The position numbers and the translations under genes were made by a program. A stretch of DNA of 11,047 nucleotides. Origin: Bacteroidales bacterium (GTDB lineage Bacteria > Bacteroidota > Bacteroidia > Bacteroidales > UBA932). Position 1 is the first letter of the stretch, and each line of letters opens with the position of its first letter. A model generated the notes under the pieces. The model was not told the origin of the DNA and did not search any database. It was given only the letters and a program-made list of their open reading frames with translations. This document shows, in pieces, positions 1 to 6,017 of this stretch. The stretch covers positions 1 through 11,047 of the forward strand of contig JAIKYL010000054.1 of assembly GCA_024683255.1 (NCBI GenBank), given 5' to 3'.

Positions 1-852
1 AATCCACTGAATTTCTTCGTCCCGGCGCCACCAGGTTAGCTGGCGTTTGGCGTAGTGGCGGGTGTTGGCCTGGATGTGCTTGATGGTGGTCTCCAGGTCG
101 AAGGAACCGTCAAAGTATTCGAACATTTCCCGGTAGCCAACCGTCTGAAGGGGTGTCAGGTCCCGGTACTTCAGCAGGCTCCGGGCCTCCTCCTCCAGCC
201 CCTCTTCCATCATCTTGAGAACGCGGGCGTCCGTTCGGGCATAAAGCTCCTCCCGGGGCCGTTCCAGGCCGATTTTCTTGATTGTGAAGCTACGCTCCTT
301 GAACGTGCGGGTCTTGAAGGAAGAGAAAGGGTTTCCGGTAAAGAGGCATACCTCCAGGGCACGCACCACCCTTCGGCCATTGGTGAGGTCAATTTCCTCA
401 TAGGTAACCGGATCCAGCTCCTTGAGCTGTTCGGCCAGCACCTCCACACCTTCGTCCTTCAGGCATTCGATGAGGTGCTCCCGCAATTGTATCGGCACTT
501 CCGGGAAGTCGTCCAGGCCATAGCAGAGGGCGTCTATGTAGAGCATGGAACCGCCGCACATTATGAGCGTTTCATGTCCTTCGGCAAAGAGCCGGTGGAT
601 GAGCCTGAGGGCCTCCACTTCGTAAATCCCGGCGGTGTAGGGCTGTGTAATGGGGATTTCGCGGATGAAATAATGCTTCACGGCCGACAGCTCCTCCTCC
701 GAGGGTACGGCCGTGCCGATGCGCATTTCCTTATAGATTTGCCGGGAGTCGCAGGAGATCACGGGAGAGCCCACTTCCAGGGCACGTTTGATGGCATAGG
801 CCGTTTTGCCTACACCGGTGGGGCCGAGTATAATCTCCAGCGTGTGCCCCAT
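1..852 (-). CDS. miaA: tRNA dimethylallyltransferase (MiaA), C-terminus cut by the window edge
   Basis: Transfers a dimethylallyl group from DMAPP to N6 of A37 in tRNAs that read UNN codons; a cytoplasmic enzyme. Reading minus from the ATG at 852 gives 284 residues with no stop before the window edge. Visible family features: a P-loop GPTGVGKT at residues 10-17, the DSRQIY motif at 35-40 followed by RIGTA, a GGSMLY segment where the family usually has GGTGLY, NGRRVVRALEV, the TVGYREMF motif near the end, and the tRNA-binding TRHYAKRQLTWW signature close to the break. Family members are about 300 residues, so only some 15-20 residues are missing. It starts 3 nt after the stop of the upstream pRiA4b ORF-3-like gene and is probably cotranscribed with it. 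The identification is secure; the true stop lies outside the window. Confidence 0.95.
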   Translation of the reverse strand, partial: MGHTLEIILGPTGVGKTAYAIKRALEVGSPVISCDSRQIYKEMRIGTAVPSEEELSAVKHYFIREIPITQPYTAGIYEVEALRLIHRLFAEGHETLIMCGGSMLYIDALCYGLDDFPEVPIQLREHLIECLKDEGVEVLAEQLKELDPVTYEEIDLTNGRRVVRALEVCLFTGNPFSSFKTRTFKERSFTIKKIGLERPREELYARTDARVLKMMEEGLEEEARSLLKYRDLTPLQTVGYREMFEYFDGSFDLETTIKHIQANTRHYAKRQLTWWRRDEEIQWI

Positions 853-855
853 TCC

Positions 856-1413
856 CTATTCGTTCTCGTCAAAGATTTCCTTGCCGTCTTCGTCTTCCTC
901 TTCTTCGTCCTCCTCACCCTCTTCTTCGTCCTCAAAGTCTTCGTCGTCCAGATCCTCCGGTTCTTCACCGGGCAGGTAACGCTGCTTTTCCGGAAGGTCT
1001 TCGAAGGCCACATAGCCGTTCTCGAACTCAATGGGGTTGGGGCCCTTGGATTCCGTAAGAACCGGGAAATCCGGATTCACCTTGGCAGGGGTGGTATCCT
1101 CCTCCACGGAGATGTTCACGCTCTTGCGGTTGGTTACGTCGTAGAAGTACACAAAGCTGGCGGCGCCGGCCTTCACGGCCTTTTCCAGCGAGACGGCGTC
1201 CACCGTGCCGGAGCCCAGGTCGAAGAGGCCGTAACGGCCGGTGACGGCACCGTCGGCCGAAAGGGCCTTGAACATGATGAGCACGTCCTGGGGGAATTCC
1301 ATATCGGCCCTCAGCTGCTTGTGGAGCGTATAAAGGGTGGTGGCGCCGTGCACCAGATATATCCTGTAGAAACCTTTTATCCCGTTAAGGGTGACTTTCA
1401 GTTTAAAAACCAT
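856..1413 (-). CDS. pRiA4b ORF-3-like protein (IS1096 TnpR-passenger family) with acidic tail
   Basis: A 185-residue protein resembling the plasmid pRiA4b ORF-3 family, which databases also label IS1096 element passenger TnpR-like; the function is unknown. The globular part (about 1-125) starts MVFKLKVTL, has a short segment around LHKQLRADMEF, and contains the family-like FVYFYDVTNRKSVNI stretch. The last 36 residues (150-185) hold 27 Asp/Glu. I chose the ATG at 1413 because family homology begins there and a TATATTTG promoter box sits 25 nt upstream; the open frame continues to 2142, but that extension is antisense to the IMPACT gene. It lies 3 nt before miaA, a pairing I recall from other Bacteroidota genomes. 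Despite the family label there is no transposase or inverted repeat here, so I see no sign of mobility. The acidic tail could bind basic proteins or metal ions, which is speculation. Confidence 0.8.
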   Translation of the reverse strand: MVFKLKVTLNGIKGFYRIYLVHGATTLYTLHKQLRADMEFPQDVLIMFKALSADGAVTGRYGLFDLGSGTVDAVSLEKAVKAGAASFVYFYDVTNRKSVNISVEEDTTPAKVNPDFPVLTESKGPNPIEFENGYVAFEDLPEKQRYLPGEEPEDLDDEDFEDEEEGEEDEEEEDEDGKEIFDENE

Positions 1414-1437
1414 AGGTTGCAGTTCGTTTAGCGAATT

Positions 1438-1445
1438 CAAATATA
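1438..1445 (-). promoter_or_regulatory. Bacteroidota -7 box for the pRiA4b ORF-3-like/miaA operon
   Basis: On the minus strand the sequence is TATATTTG, an exact match to the Bacteroidota sigma-ABfr consensus TAnnTTTG. A TTGC at 1470-1467 lies 21 nt upstream, in the position expected for the -33 element. The predicted start of transcription is about 1431-1433, giving a leader of about 20 nt before the ATG at 1413. The assignment rests on sequence match and spacing only. Confidence 0.6.
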
Positions 1446-1462
1446 CTGCTTTTTTCCGGTTC

Positions 1463-1472
1463 AATTGCAATT
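1463..1472. promoter_or_regulatory. Palindrome holding overlapping -33 elements of two divergent promoters
   Basis: AATTGCAATT is a perfect 10-bp palindrome. Its plus-strand TTGC (1465-1468) is 19 nt upstream of the plus-strand TACATTCG box. Its minus-strand TTGC (1470-1467) is 21 nt upstream of the minus-strand TATATTTG box. The two promoters would therefore share the same -33 site. The palindrome might instead, or in addition, be a regulator-binding site. Confidence 0.45.
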
Positions 1473-1487
1473 TTCTCCAAAAAACGC

Positions 1488-1495
1488 TACATTCG
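1488..1495 (+). promoter_or_regulatory. -7 box for the IMPACT/YigZ-family gene
   Basis: TACATTCG matches TAnnTTTG except for one base (C for T at position 7), and a TTGC is correctly spaced 19 nt upstream at 1465-1468. Only five bases (GTGGT) and one A separate the box from the ATG at 1501. Since transcription starts a few bases after this box, the message would begin at or next to the start codon. This placement argues against the upstream in-frame TTG at 1465 as the start codon. Confidence 0.5.
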
Positions 1496-1500
1496 TGGTA

Positions 1501-2100
1501 ATGGATCTTTTTGACGCATATTCCAGCATCGCCGCCCCCTCCGAAGGCCTGTTCAAGGACAACGGTTCCCGCTTCATTGCACTGGCGTATCCGGTAGAGA
1601 CGGAAGAGGAGGTAAAGACCATCGTGGCGGGCCTCAGGAAGCAGTATCACGACGCCCGGCACCACTGCTATGCCTACAGGCTGGGATACAAAGGGGACGT
1701 TTTCCGCAGCTCGGACGACGGAGAACCTTCCGGCAGCGCCGGCCGTCCCATCCTGGGGCAGATAGACTCGGCCGGACTCAGTGACATCCTGGTGGTGGTG
1801 GTGCGTTACTTCGGCGGCATCAAGCTGGGCATCCCGGGCCTTATCCGGGCCTATAAGACCTCTACGGCCGATGCCCTCGCTCATGCCCAGGTGGTAGAAA
1901 AGATTGCCGGTAAATGGATCCGCCTGTCCTTTGGCTATGAAGCCATGAATTCCGTGATGAAAGTACTCAAGGAGATGGACCTTCCCCAGCGTGCCCAGGA
2001 CTTTGGGGCGGAGTGCTCCCTGGAGGTGCGCGTACGGCTGTCGGCCCTGGACAGCTTTTATGAAAAAATGGGAAATGATATAAAATTGGAAGAAATATAG
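1501..2100 (+). CDS. IMPACT/YigZ-family protein
   Basis: A 199-residue member of the IMPACT/YigZ (UPF0029) family. The eukaryotic homologue IMPACT regulates translation through GCN1/GCN2; the bacterial role is not settled, although YigZ-like proteins have been linked to ribosomes or translation. The N-terminal domain (about 15-125) shows the expected FKDNGSRFIALAYPV, then SSDDGEPSGSAGRPIL, then VVVVRYFGGIKLG followed by PGLIRAY (the family usually has GTGGLVRAY at the end). The C-terminal part (about 130-199) fits the DUF1949 ferredoxin-like domain. The frame could start at a TTG at 1465, but that TTG fits a -33 element and the ATG at 1501 directly follows a -7 box, so I use 1501. It is divergent from the pRiA4b-like gene and 73 nt upstream of serC, with no terminator visible between, so read-through into serC is possible. 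Confidence 0.88.
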   Translation: MDLFDAYSSIAAPSEGLFKDNGSRFIALAYPVETEEEVKTIVAGLRKQYHDARHHCYAYRLGYKGDVFRSSDDGEPSGSAGRPILGQIDSAGLSDILVVVVRYFGGIKLGIPGLIRAYKTSTADALAHAQVVEKIAGKWIRLSFGYEAMNSVMKVLKEMDLPQRAQDFGAECSLEVRVRLSALDSFYEKMGNDIKLEEI

Positions 2101-2120
2101 GAAATTCAGATTATAATTTT

Positions 2121-2128
2121 TATCTTTA
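2121..2128 (+). promoter_or_regulatory. Probable promoter for the serC-serA-DUF1015 operon
   Basis: The 73-nt gap 2101-2173 is very AT-rich compared with the genes around it. TATCTTTA matches TAnnTTTG except for the last base. I see no good TTTG-type -33 element at the usual spacing. If this box is used, transcription starts near 2135 and leaves an A-rich leader of about 38 nt with no strong Shine-Dalgarno sequence, which is common in Bacteroidota. No riboswitch-like or attenuator structure is apparent. Confidence 0.45.
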
Positions 2129-2173
2129 CGAACTATTAACATTAAAAATTATTAATAACTACAAAATAACATC

Positions 2174-3250
2174 ATGTCTAAGAAAGTTCATGTTTTCAAT
2201 GCAGGCCCCTGCCTTCTGCCGCAGGTAGCCATCGACAACGCCATCGCCGCTCTCAAGGACTTCAGCGGAACCGGTATTTCCCTCATTTCCATCTCCCACC
2301 GCACCAAGGAATGGGACGCCGTTATGGATGAATGCCGTGCCCTGTGGAAAGAGCTCCTGCACATTCCGGACACCCATGAGGTTGTGTTCCTGGGCGGCGG
2401 CGCCTCCCTCCAGTTCCTCTATGTGGCCATGAATTACCTGGAGAAGAAGGCCGCCTATCTGGACACCGGCGTCTGGGCCCACAAGGCCCTGGTAGAGGCC
2501 CAGGGTATCGGCGAGGCATACGCCATCGCCTGCTCCAAGGACAAGAACTACACCTATATTCCCAAGGGATACGAGGTTCCCGCAGACCTGGACTATCTGC
2601 ACATCACCACCAACAACACCATCTACGGTACGGAAATCAAGGAAGACTACGATGTCCCCTGCCCCCTCATCGCCGATATGTCCTCGGACATCATGTCCCG
2701 CCCGGTGGATGTGAGCAAGTATGACCTCATTTACGGCGGCGCCCAGAAGAACGTGGGCCCTGCCGGTGTCATCTTCGCCATTATCAAGAAGGACTCCCTG
2801 GGCCGCGTTACCCGTCACCTTCCCACCATGCTCAACTACCAGACCCATATAGACAAGCTCTCCATGTTCAACACGCCTCCCGTGTTCAACATCTTCGTGA
2901 TGAACGAGACCCTCAAGTGGATCAAGAGCGTGGGCGGCGTAGAGGCCATCCAGAAGATCAACCAGAAGAAGGCCGATCTGTTGTACGGGGAAATTGACCG
3001 CAACCCGTTCTTTGTGGGCACCGCCGTCAAGGAAGACCGTTCCCTCATGAACGTATGCTTCGTGATGGCTCCCGGCTATGAAACCCTCCAGGACGAATTC
3101 ATGGCCTTTGCCAAGGAACGCGGCATGGTGGGCATCAAGGGCCATCGCTCCGTGGGCGGTTTCCGCGCCTCCCTGTACAACGCCTGCACCGTAGAGGATG
3201 TCCAGGCCCTGGTGGACTGCATGAAGGAATTTGAAAATCTGCACAAATAA
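2174..3250 (+). CDS. serC: Phosphoserine aminotransferase SerC
   Basis: A PLP-dependent enzyme that converts 3-phosphohydroxypyruvate plus glutamate to O-phosphoserine plus 2-oxoglutarate, the second step of serine synthesis; cytoplasmic. The 358-residue product matches the family length (about 360). It opens with the FNAGPCLLP signature. GGGASLQF (74-81) corresponds to the loop that binds the PLP phosphate. NNTIYGTE precedes an [13 protein letters not shown] segment carrying the PLP-ring aspartate. The Schiff-base lysine is K192 in [11 protein letters not shown], and the C-terminal [15 protein letters not shown] segment binds substrate. The ATG at 2174 gives the expected N-terminus and follows an AT-rich leader. 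Its stop TAA shares one base with the start of serA, so the two are translationally coupled. In some bacteria the same enzyme also serves pyridoxine synthesis; nothing here tests that. Confidence 0.97.
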   Translation: MSKKVHVFNAGPCLLPQVAIDNAIAALKDFSGTGISLISISHRTKEWDAVMDECRALWKELLHIPDTHEVVFLGGGASLQFLYVAMNYLEKKAAYLDTGVWAHKALVEAQGIGEAYAIACSKDKNYTYIPKGYEVPADLDYLHITTNNTIYGTEIKEDYDVPCPLIADMSSDIMSRPVDVSKYDLIYGGAQKNVGPAGVIFAIIKKDSLGRVTRHLPTMLNYQTHIDKLSMFNTPPVFNIFVMNETLKWIKSVGGVEAIQKINQKKADLLYGEIDRNPFFVGTAVKEDRSLMNVCFVMAPGYETLQDEFMAFAKERGMVGIKGHRSVGGFRASLYNACTVEDVQALVDCMKEFENLHK

Positions 3251-4170
3251 TGAAAGTCTTATTAGCAACCCAGAAGCCTTTTGCCGCCAAGGCCGTGGAA
3301 GGCATTGTATCCATCCTTACCGAAGCAGGTCACAAGGTAGAAAAATTGGAGAACTACGCCAGTCAGGATGTCCTTGTTGCCTCCGTGGCCGATGCGGAAG
3401 CCCTCATCGTCCGCTCCGACAAAGTGACGGCGGAAGTAATGGCCGCCGCTCCCAAACTCAAGATCGTGGTCCGTGCCGGCGCCGGCTTTGACAACGTGGA
3501 CCTGGAAGCCGCTACCGCCCGTGGAATTGTGGTCATGAACACGCCCGGACAGAACTCCAACGCCGTGGCCGAACTGGCCCTCGGCCTCATGATCTTCGCC
3601 GCCCGCACCCACTTCACCCCGGCCACTGGCAGCGAGCTGCAGGGCAAGCGCCTGGGCGTGCAGGCATACGGCAATGTCGGTCGCCTCGTCGGCCAGAAAG
3701 CCAAAGCCCTAGGTATGGAAATCTGCGCTCTGGATCCCTTCCTCACGGACGAGCAGATCCTGGCCGGCGGAGCCACTCCCGTGCACTCCGTAGAGGAGCT
3801 GTATGCCGCTTCGGACTATCTTTCCATCCACATCCCGGCCCTTCCCGCCACCATCAAGAGCATTGGCTACGACCTTATTACCAAGATGCCCAAGGGTGCC
3901 ACGCTGGTGAATACCGCCCGCAAGGAAGTCATTGACGAGGAAGGCCTCTTCAAGGCCCTCCAGGAGCGGGAAGACCTCAAGTATGTCACGGACGTGATGC
4001 CGGACAATTACGACAGGCTCACCAAGGACTTTGGCCTCCGCGTATTCGCAACGCCCAAGAAGATGGGTGCCCAGACGGCCGAAGCCAATGTGAACGCCGG
4101 CCTGGCCGCCGCCCGCCAGATTGTGGACTTCTTCGCAACCGGTAACCGTAAATTCCAGGTAAATAAGTAG
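3250..4170 (+). CDS. serA: Short (type III-like) D-3-phosphoglycerate dehydrogenase
   Basis: Oxidises 3-phosphoglycerate to 3-phosphohydroxypyruvate with NAD, the first step of serine synthesis. The 306-residue product has the two-domain D-2-hydroxyacid dehydrogenase fold: substrate-binding residues near RAGAGFDNVDL, a nucleotide-binding loop AYGNVG (139-144, Ala in the first Gly position of GxGxxG), and NTARKE with catalytic Arg224. It has no C-terminal ACT or ASB regulatory domain, so serine feedback of the E. coli kind is unlikely. The usual TPHIG with catalytic His is replaced by ATPKKMG (267-273), with Lys270 or Lys271 in its place, and the usual DVFxxEP glutamate region reads DVMPDN (248-253). 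I recall the same Lys pattern from other Bacteroidota and from the Entamoeba enzyme, so this is probably a functional subtype and not a decayed gene. It overlaps the serC stop by 1 nt and is followed after 2 nt by the DUF1015 gene. Confidence 0.9.
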   Translation: MKVLLATQKPFAAKAVEGIVSILTEAGHKVEKLENYASQDVLVASVADAEALIVRSDKVTAEVMAAAPKLKIVVRAGAGFDNVDLEAATARGIVVMNTPGQNSNAVAELALGLMIFAARTHFTPATGSELQGKRLGVQAYGNVGRLVGQKAKALGMEICALDPFLTDEQILAGGATPVHSVEELYAASDYLSIHIPALPATIKSIGYDLITKMPKGATLVNTARKEVIDEEGLFKALQEREDLKYVTDVMPDNYDRLTKDFGLRVFATPKKMGAQTAEANVNAGLAAARQIVDFFATGNRKFQVNK

Positions 4171-4172
4171 TT

Positions 4173-5435
4173 ATGGTAAGAGTAAAGCCCTTTGCGGCCA
4201 TCCGGCCGCCCAAGGATCTGGTGACCGAAGTAGCGGCACCGCCGTACGATGTTTTGAACTCTGAGGAAGCCCTGGCCATGGCCGGGGAAAAGAGCCTCCT
4301 GCACATCACCAAGCCGGAAATTGACTTCAAGCCCATTGCCGGGGAGCACGAGCAGCGCACCTACGACAAGGCCGTGGAGAACTTCAAGCTCTGGAAAGAG
4401 CGCGGCTGGCTGGTACGCGAGGACAAGGAAAAGTACTATGTGTATGCCCAGACCATGGGCAAGCGCACCCAGTACGGTATTGTCCTCTGCGCCCATACGG
4501 ACGATTACGCAAATGGCATCATCAAGAAGCACGAGCTCACCCGCAAGGACAAGGAAGACGACCGCATGGTCCACGTCCGCATCCAGAACGCCAACATAGA
4601 GCCGGTCTTCTTCGCCTTCAAGGACCACAAGGAACTTGGAGAGATCATCGCCAAAACTGCCGCCGGCAAGCCTGAGTACAAGTTCACGGACGAAAACAAG
4701 TTCGTCCACACCTTCTGGGTAATCGATGACGACGCTACCAACGCCCGCATCACGGAAATCTTCTCCAAGGACATCGACGCCTTCTATGTGGCCGATGGTC
4801 ACCACCGCACCGCCGCAGCAGCCCGCGTAGGCGCGGAGAAGAAGGCTCAGAACCCTCATCATACCGGTAATGAAGAGTACAACTTCTTCATGGCCGTGTG
4901 CTTCCCTCAGAGCCAGCTTGCGATCATTGACTACAACCGCGTAGTCAAAGACCTGAACGGTCTCTCTGAAGAGCAGTTCCTCAAGGCCCTGGAAGAGGAC
5001 TTTGAGGTGTCGCTGGCCACCAAGCCGCGTTGCGGCCGTCCGGCCAAGCCGTATGCCCCCACCGGCCTTCACAACTTCTCCATGTATCTGGGCAAGAACT
5101 GGTACAGCCTCACTGCCAAACCGGGCCGTTACAACGACGCAGACCCCATCGGCGTACTGGATGTGACCATCCTTTCCAACCTGGTGCTGGACAAGCTGCT
5201 GGGCATCAAGGACCTGCGCACAGACAAGCGCATAGACTTCGTAGGTGGTATCCGCGGCCTGGGAGAGCTCTCCCGCCGCGTGGACTCCGGAGAGATGAAG
5301 GTGGCTTTCGCCCTCTATCCCGTCTCCATGGACCAGCTCATCCGCATTGCGGACACAGGCAACATCATGCCGCCCAAAACCACCTGGTTCGAACCCAAGC
5401 TCCGCTCGGGACTGGCCATTCACAGTTTGGATTAA
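4173..5435 (+). CDS. DUF1015 family protein, third gene of the serine operon
   Basis: A 420-residue DUF1015 protein with no signal peptide or membrane segment, hence cytoplasmic. It starts RVKPFAAIRP with the family APPYDV motif at 22-27. The best conserved site is VADGHHRTAAAAR (DGHHR at 208-212), which resembles the DGHxR-type box of ParB/sulfiredoxin-fold proteins, a fold that includes the free serine kinases SerK and SbnI. A later conserved part reads DVTILSNLVLDKLLGI. The gene begins 2 nt after serA, so it is surely cotranscribed with serC-serA. I recall the same serC-serA-DUF1015 order from other Bacteroidota, which implies a job in serine/phosphoserine metabolism. No phosphoserine phosphatase lies in the window, so a role converting phosphoserine and serine is a reasonable guess, not a demonstrated function. 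Its stop codon overlaps that of the convergent methyltransferase gene. Confidence 0.88.
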   Translation: MVRVKPFAAIRPPKDLVTEVAAPPYDVLNSEEALAMAGEKSLLHITKPEIDFKPIAGEHEQRTYDKAVENFKLWKERGWLVREDKEKYYVYAQTMGKRTQYGIVLCAHTDDYANGIIKKHELTRKDKEDDRMVHVRIQNANIEPVFFAFKDHKELGEIIAKTAAGKPEYKFTDENKFVHTFWVIDDDATNARITEIFSKDIDAFYVADGHHRTAAAARVGAEKKAQNPHHTGNEEYNFFMAVCFPQSQLAIIDYNRVVKDLNGLSEEQFLKALEEDFEVSLATKPRCGRPAKPYAPTGLHNFSMYLGKNWYSLTAKPGRYNDADPIGVLDVTILSNLVLDKLLGIKDLRTDKRIDFVGGIRGLGELSRRVDSGEMKVAFALYPVSMDQLIRIADTGNIMPPKTTWFEPKLRSGLAIHSLD

Positions 5436-5950
5436 CGGATTCCCCAAAGCACCACGCCAATACTCACGGAGACGTTGAGGGAGTGCTTGGTGCCTTGCTG
5501 GGGGATTTCCAGTGCAAAATCGGCGGCGTCCACGACACACTGTTGGACGCCGCTTACTTCGTTTCCGAAAATAAGGGCGTACTTTTGGTTTCCGGCTTGG
5601 AATTCATCAAGCTTTACCGAATGGACGGTTTGCTCTACGGCTATTACCGTGTAGCCATCGGAGCGGAGGCGGCCCACCAGCTCCACCACATCCTGCACCT
5701 GCTCGAAGGGAACCGCCTCTTCGGCGCCCAGGGCCACTTTATGCAGTTCCGGGGACGGGGGGACGGGACAGATGCCGCCCAGATAAATCTTATCCACGCC
5801 GAAGGCATCGGCCGTGCGGAAGGCGCTGCCCACGTTGTGGGCGCTGCGGATATTGTCCAGCACCAGCACAATGCCGCTTTCCGGCTTTTGCCGATAGGCT
5901 TCGGCCGACAGGCGGCCCAGTTCTATGTTGAGCAGTTTTCTGTCTTTCAT
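5432..5950 (-). CDS. TrmH/SpoU-family RNA 2'-O-methyltransferase
   Basis: A 172-residue SAM-dependent SPOUT methyltransferase that probably 2'-O-methylates tRNA or rRNA; the exact target cannot be read from sequence. All three SpoU motifs are present: motif 1 (33-46) [14 protein letters not shown] with the catalytic Arg45; motif 2 (about 126-136) IFGNEVSGV; and motif 3 (about 150-166) [17 protein letters not shown], which forms the trefoil knot that holds SAM. There is no N-terminal RNA-binding extension of the RlmB or TsnR type, so it is a minimal SpoU protein. The frame is open to an ATG at 6052, but I use the ATG at 5950: the fold starts there, and a TATCTTTG promoter box lies only 5 nt upstream. 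It is convergent with DUF1015, sharing the 4 bp TTAA at the two stops, and divergent from glyA. Confidence 0.9.
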   Translation of the reverse strand: MKDRKLLNIELGRLSAEAYRQKPESGIVLVLDNIRSAHNVGSAFRTADAFGVDKIYLGGICPVPPSPELHKVALGAEEAVPFEQVQDVVELVGRLRSDGYTVIAVEQTVHSVKLDEFQAGNQKYALIFGNEVSGVQQCVVDAADFALEIPQQGTKHSLNVSVSIGVVLWGIR

Positions 5951-5955
5951 CGGCA

Positions 5956-5963
5956 CAAAGATA
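5956..5963 (-). promoter_or_regulatory. -7 box for the TrmH-family gene
   Basis: The minus-strand sequence TATCTTTG exactly matches TAnnTTTG. Five bases (TGCCG) separate it from the ATG at 5950, so the transcript would start at or very near the start codon. No clear -33 TTTG is seen at 19-21 nt; that position overlaps the opposing glyA promoter box. Confidence 0.55.
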
Positions 5964-5985
5964 AGGCTTTTTGACGGAAAAAGAT

Positions 5986-5993
5986 TATCTTTG
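5986..5993 (+). promoter_or_regulatory. -7 box for glyA
   Basis: TATCTTTG exactly matches TAnnTTTG. Predicted transcription starts near 6000 and gives a leader of about 18 nt before the ATG at 6018, too short for a riboswitch. A TTTG at 5970-5973 is only 12 nt upstream, too close to be a normal -33 element, so the promoter may depend on an activator or on the -7 box alone. Confidence 0.55.
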
Positions 5994-6017
5994 TATGATA
6001 GAACTAAATGGTATCTT

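Larger units (their letters stand above)
5956..5993. repeat. Perfect 9-bp inverted repeat between trmH-like gene and glyA
   Basis: CAAAGATAA at 5956-5964 and TTATCTTTG at 5985-5993 are exact reverse complements separated by 20 bp. The arms contain the two divergent -7 boxes, so the repeat may simply reflect two similar promoters facing outward. It could also be an operator that a dimeric regulator uses to control both genes. Confidence 0.75.
5951..6017. other. Divergent intergenic region between trmH-like gene and glyA
   Basis: A 67-bp AT-rich spacer that contains the two outward-facing TATCTTTG boxes and nothing else I can identify. The boxes are only 22 bp apart, so the -33 region of each promoter falls on the -7 box of the other, and RNA polymerase could probably occupy only one at a time. 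Confidence 0.6.

Noticed and set aside
856..1413. IS1096 passenger label suggesting a mobile element
   Set aside because: There is no transposase, terminal inverted repeat or target duplication nearby; the label is a family name only.
55..1431. 458-codon plus-strand open frame across miaA and the pRiA4b-like gene
   Set aside because: It is antisense to two recognisable genes and its translation has no family features; high GC at third positions removes stops from the opposite strand.
2101..2173. Riboswitch or attenuator before serC
   Set aside because: The gap is only 73 nt, very AT-rich, and has no stable hairpin or known aptamer core.
4008..5540. 510-codon minus-strand open frame across DUF1015
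   Set aside because: It is a shadow of the DUF1015 and serA genes and has no recognisable domain. The same holds for the large minus frames at 2159-3268 and 5985-7289.
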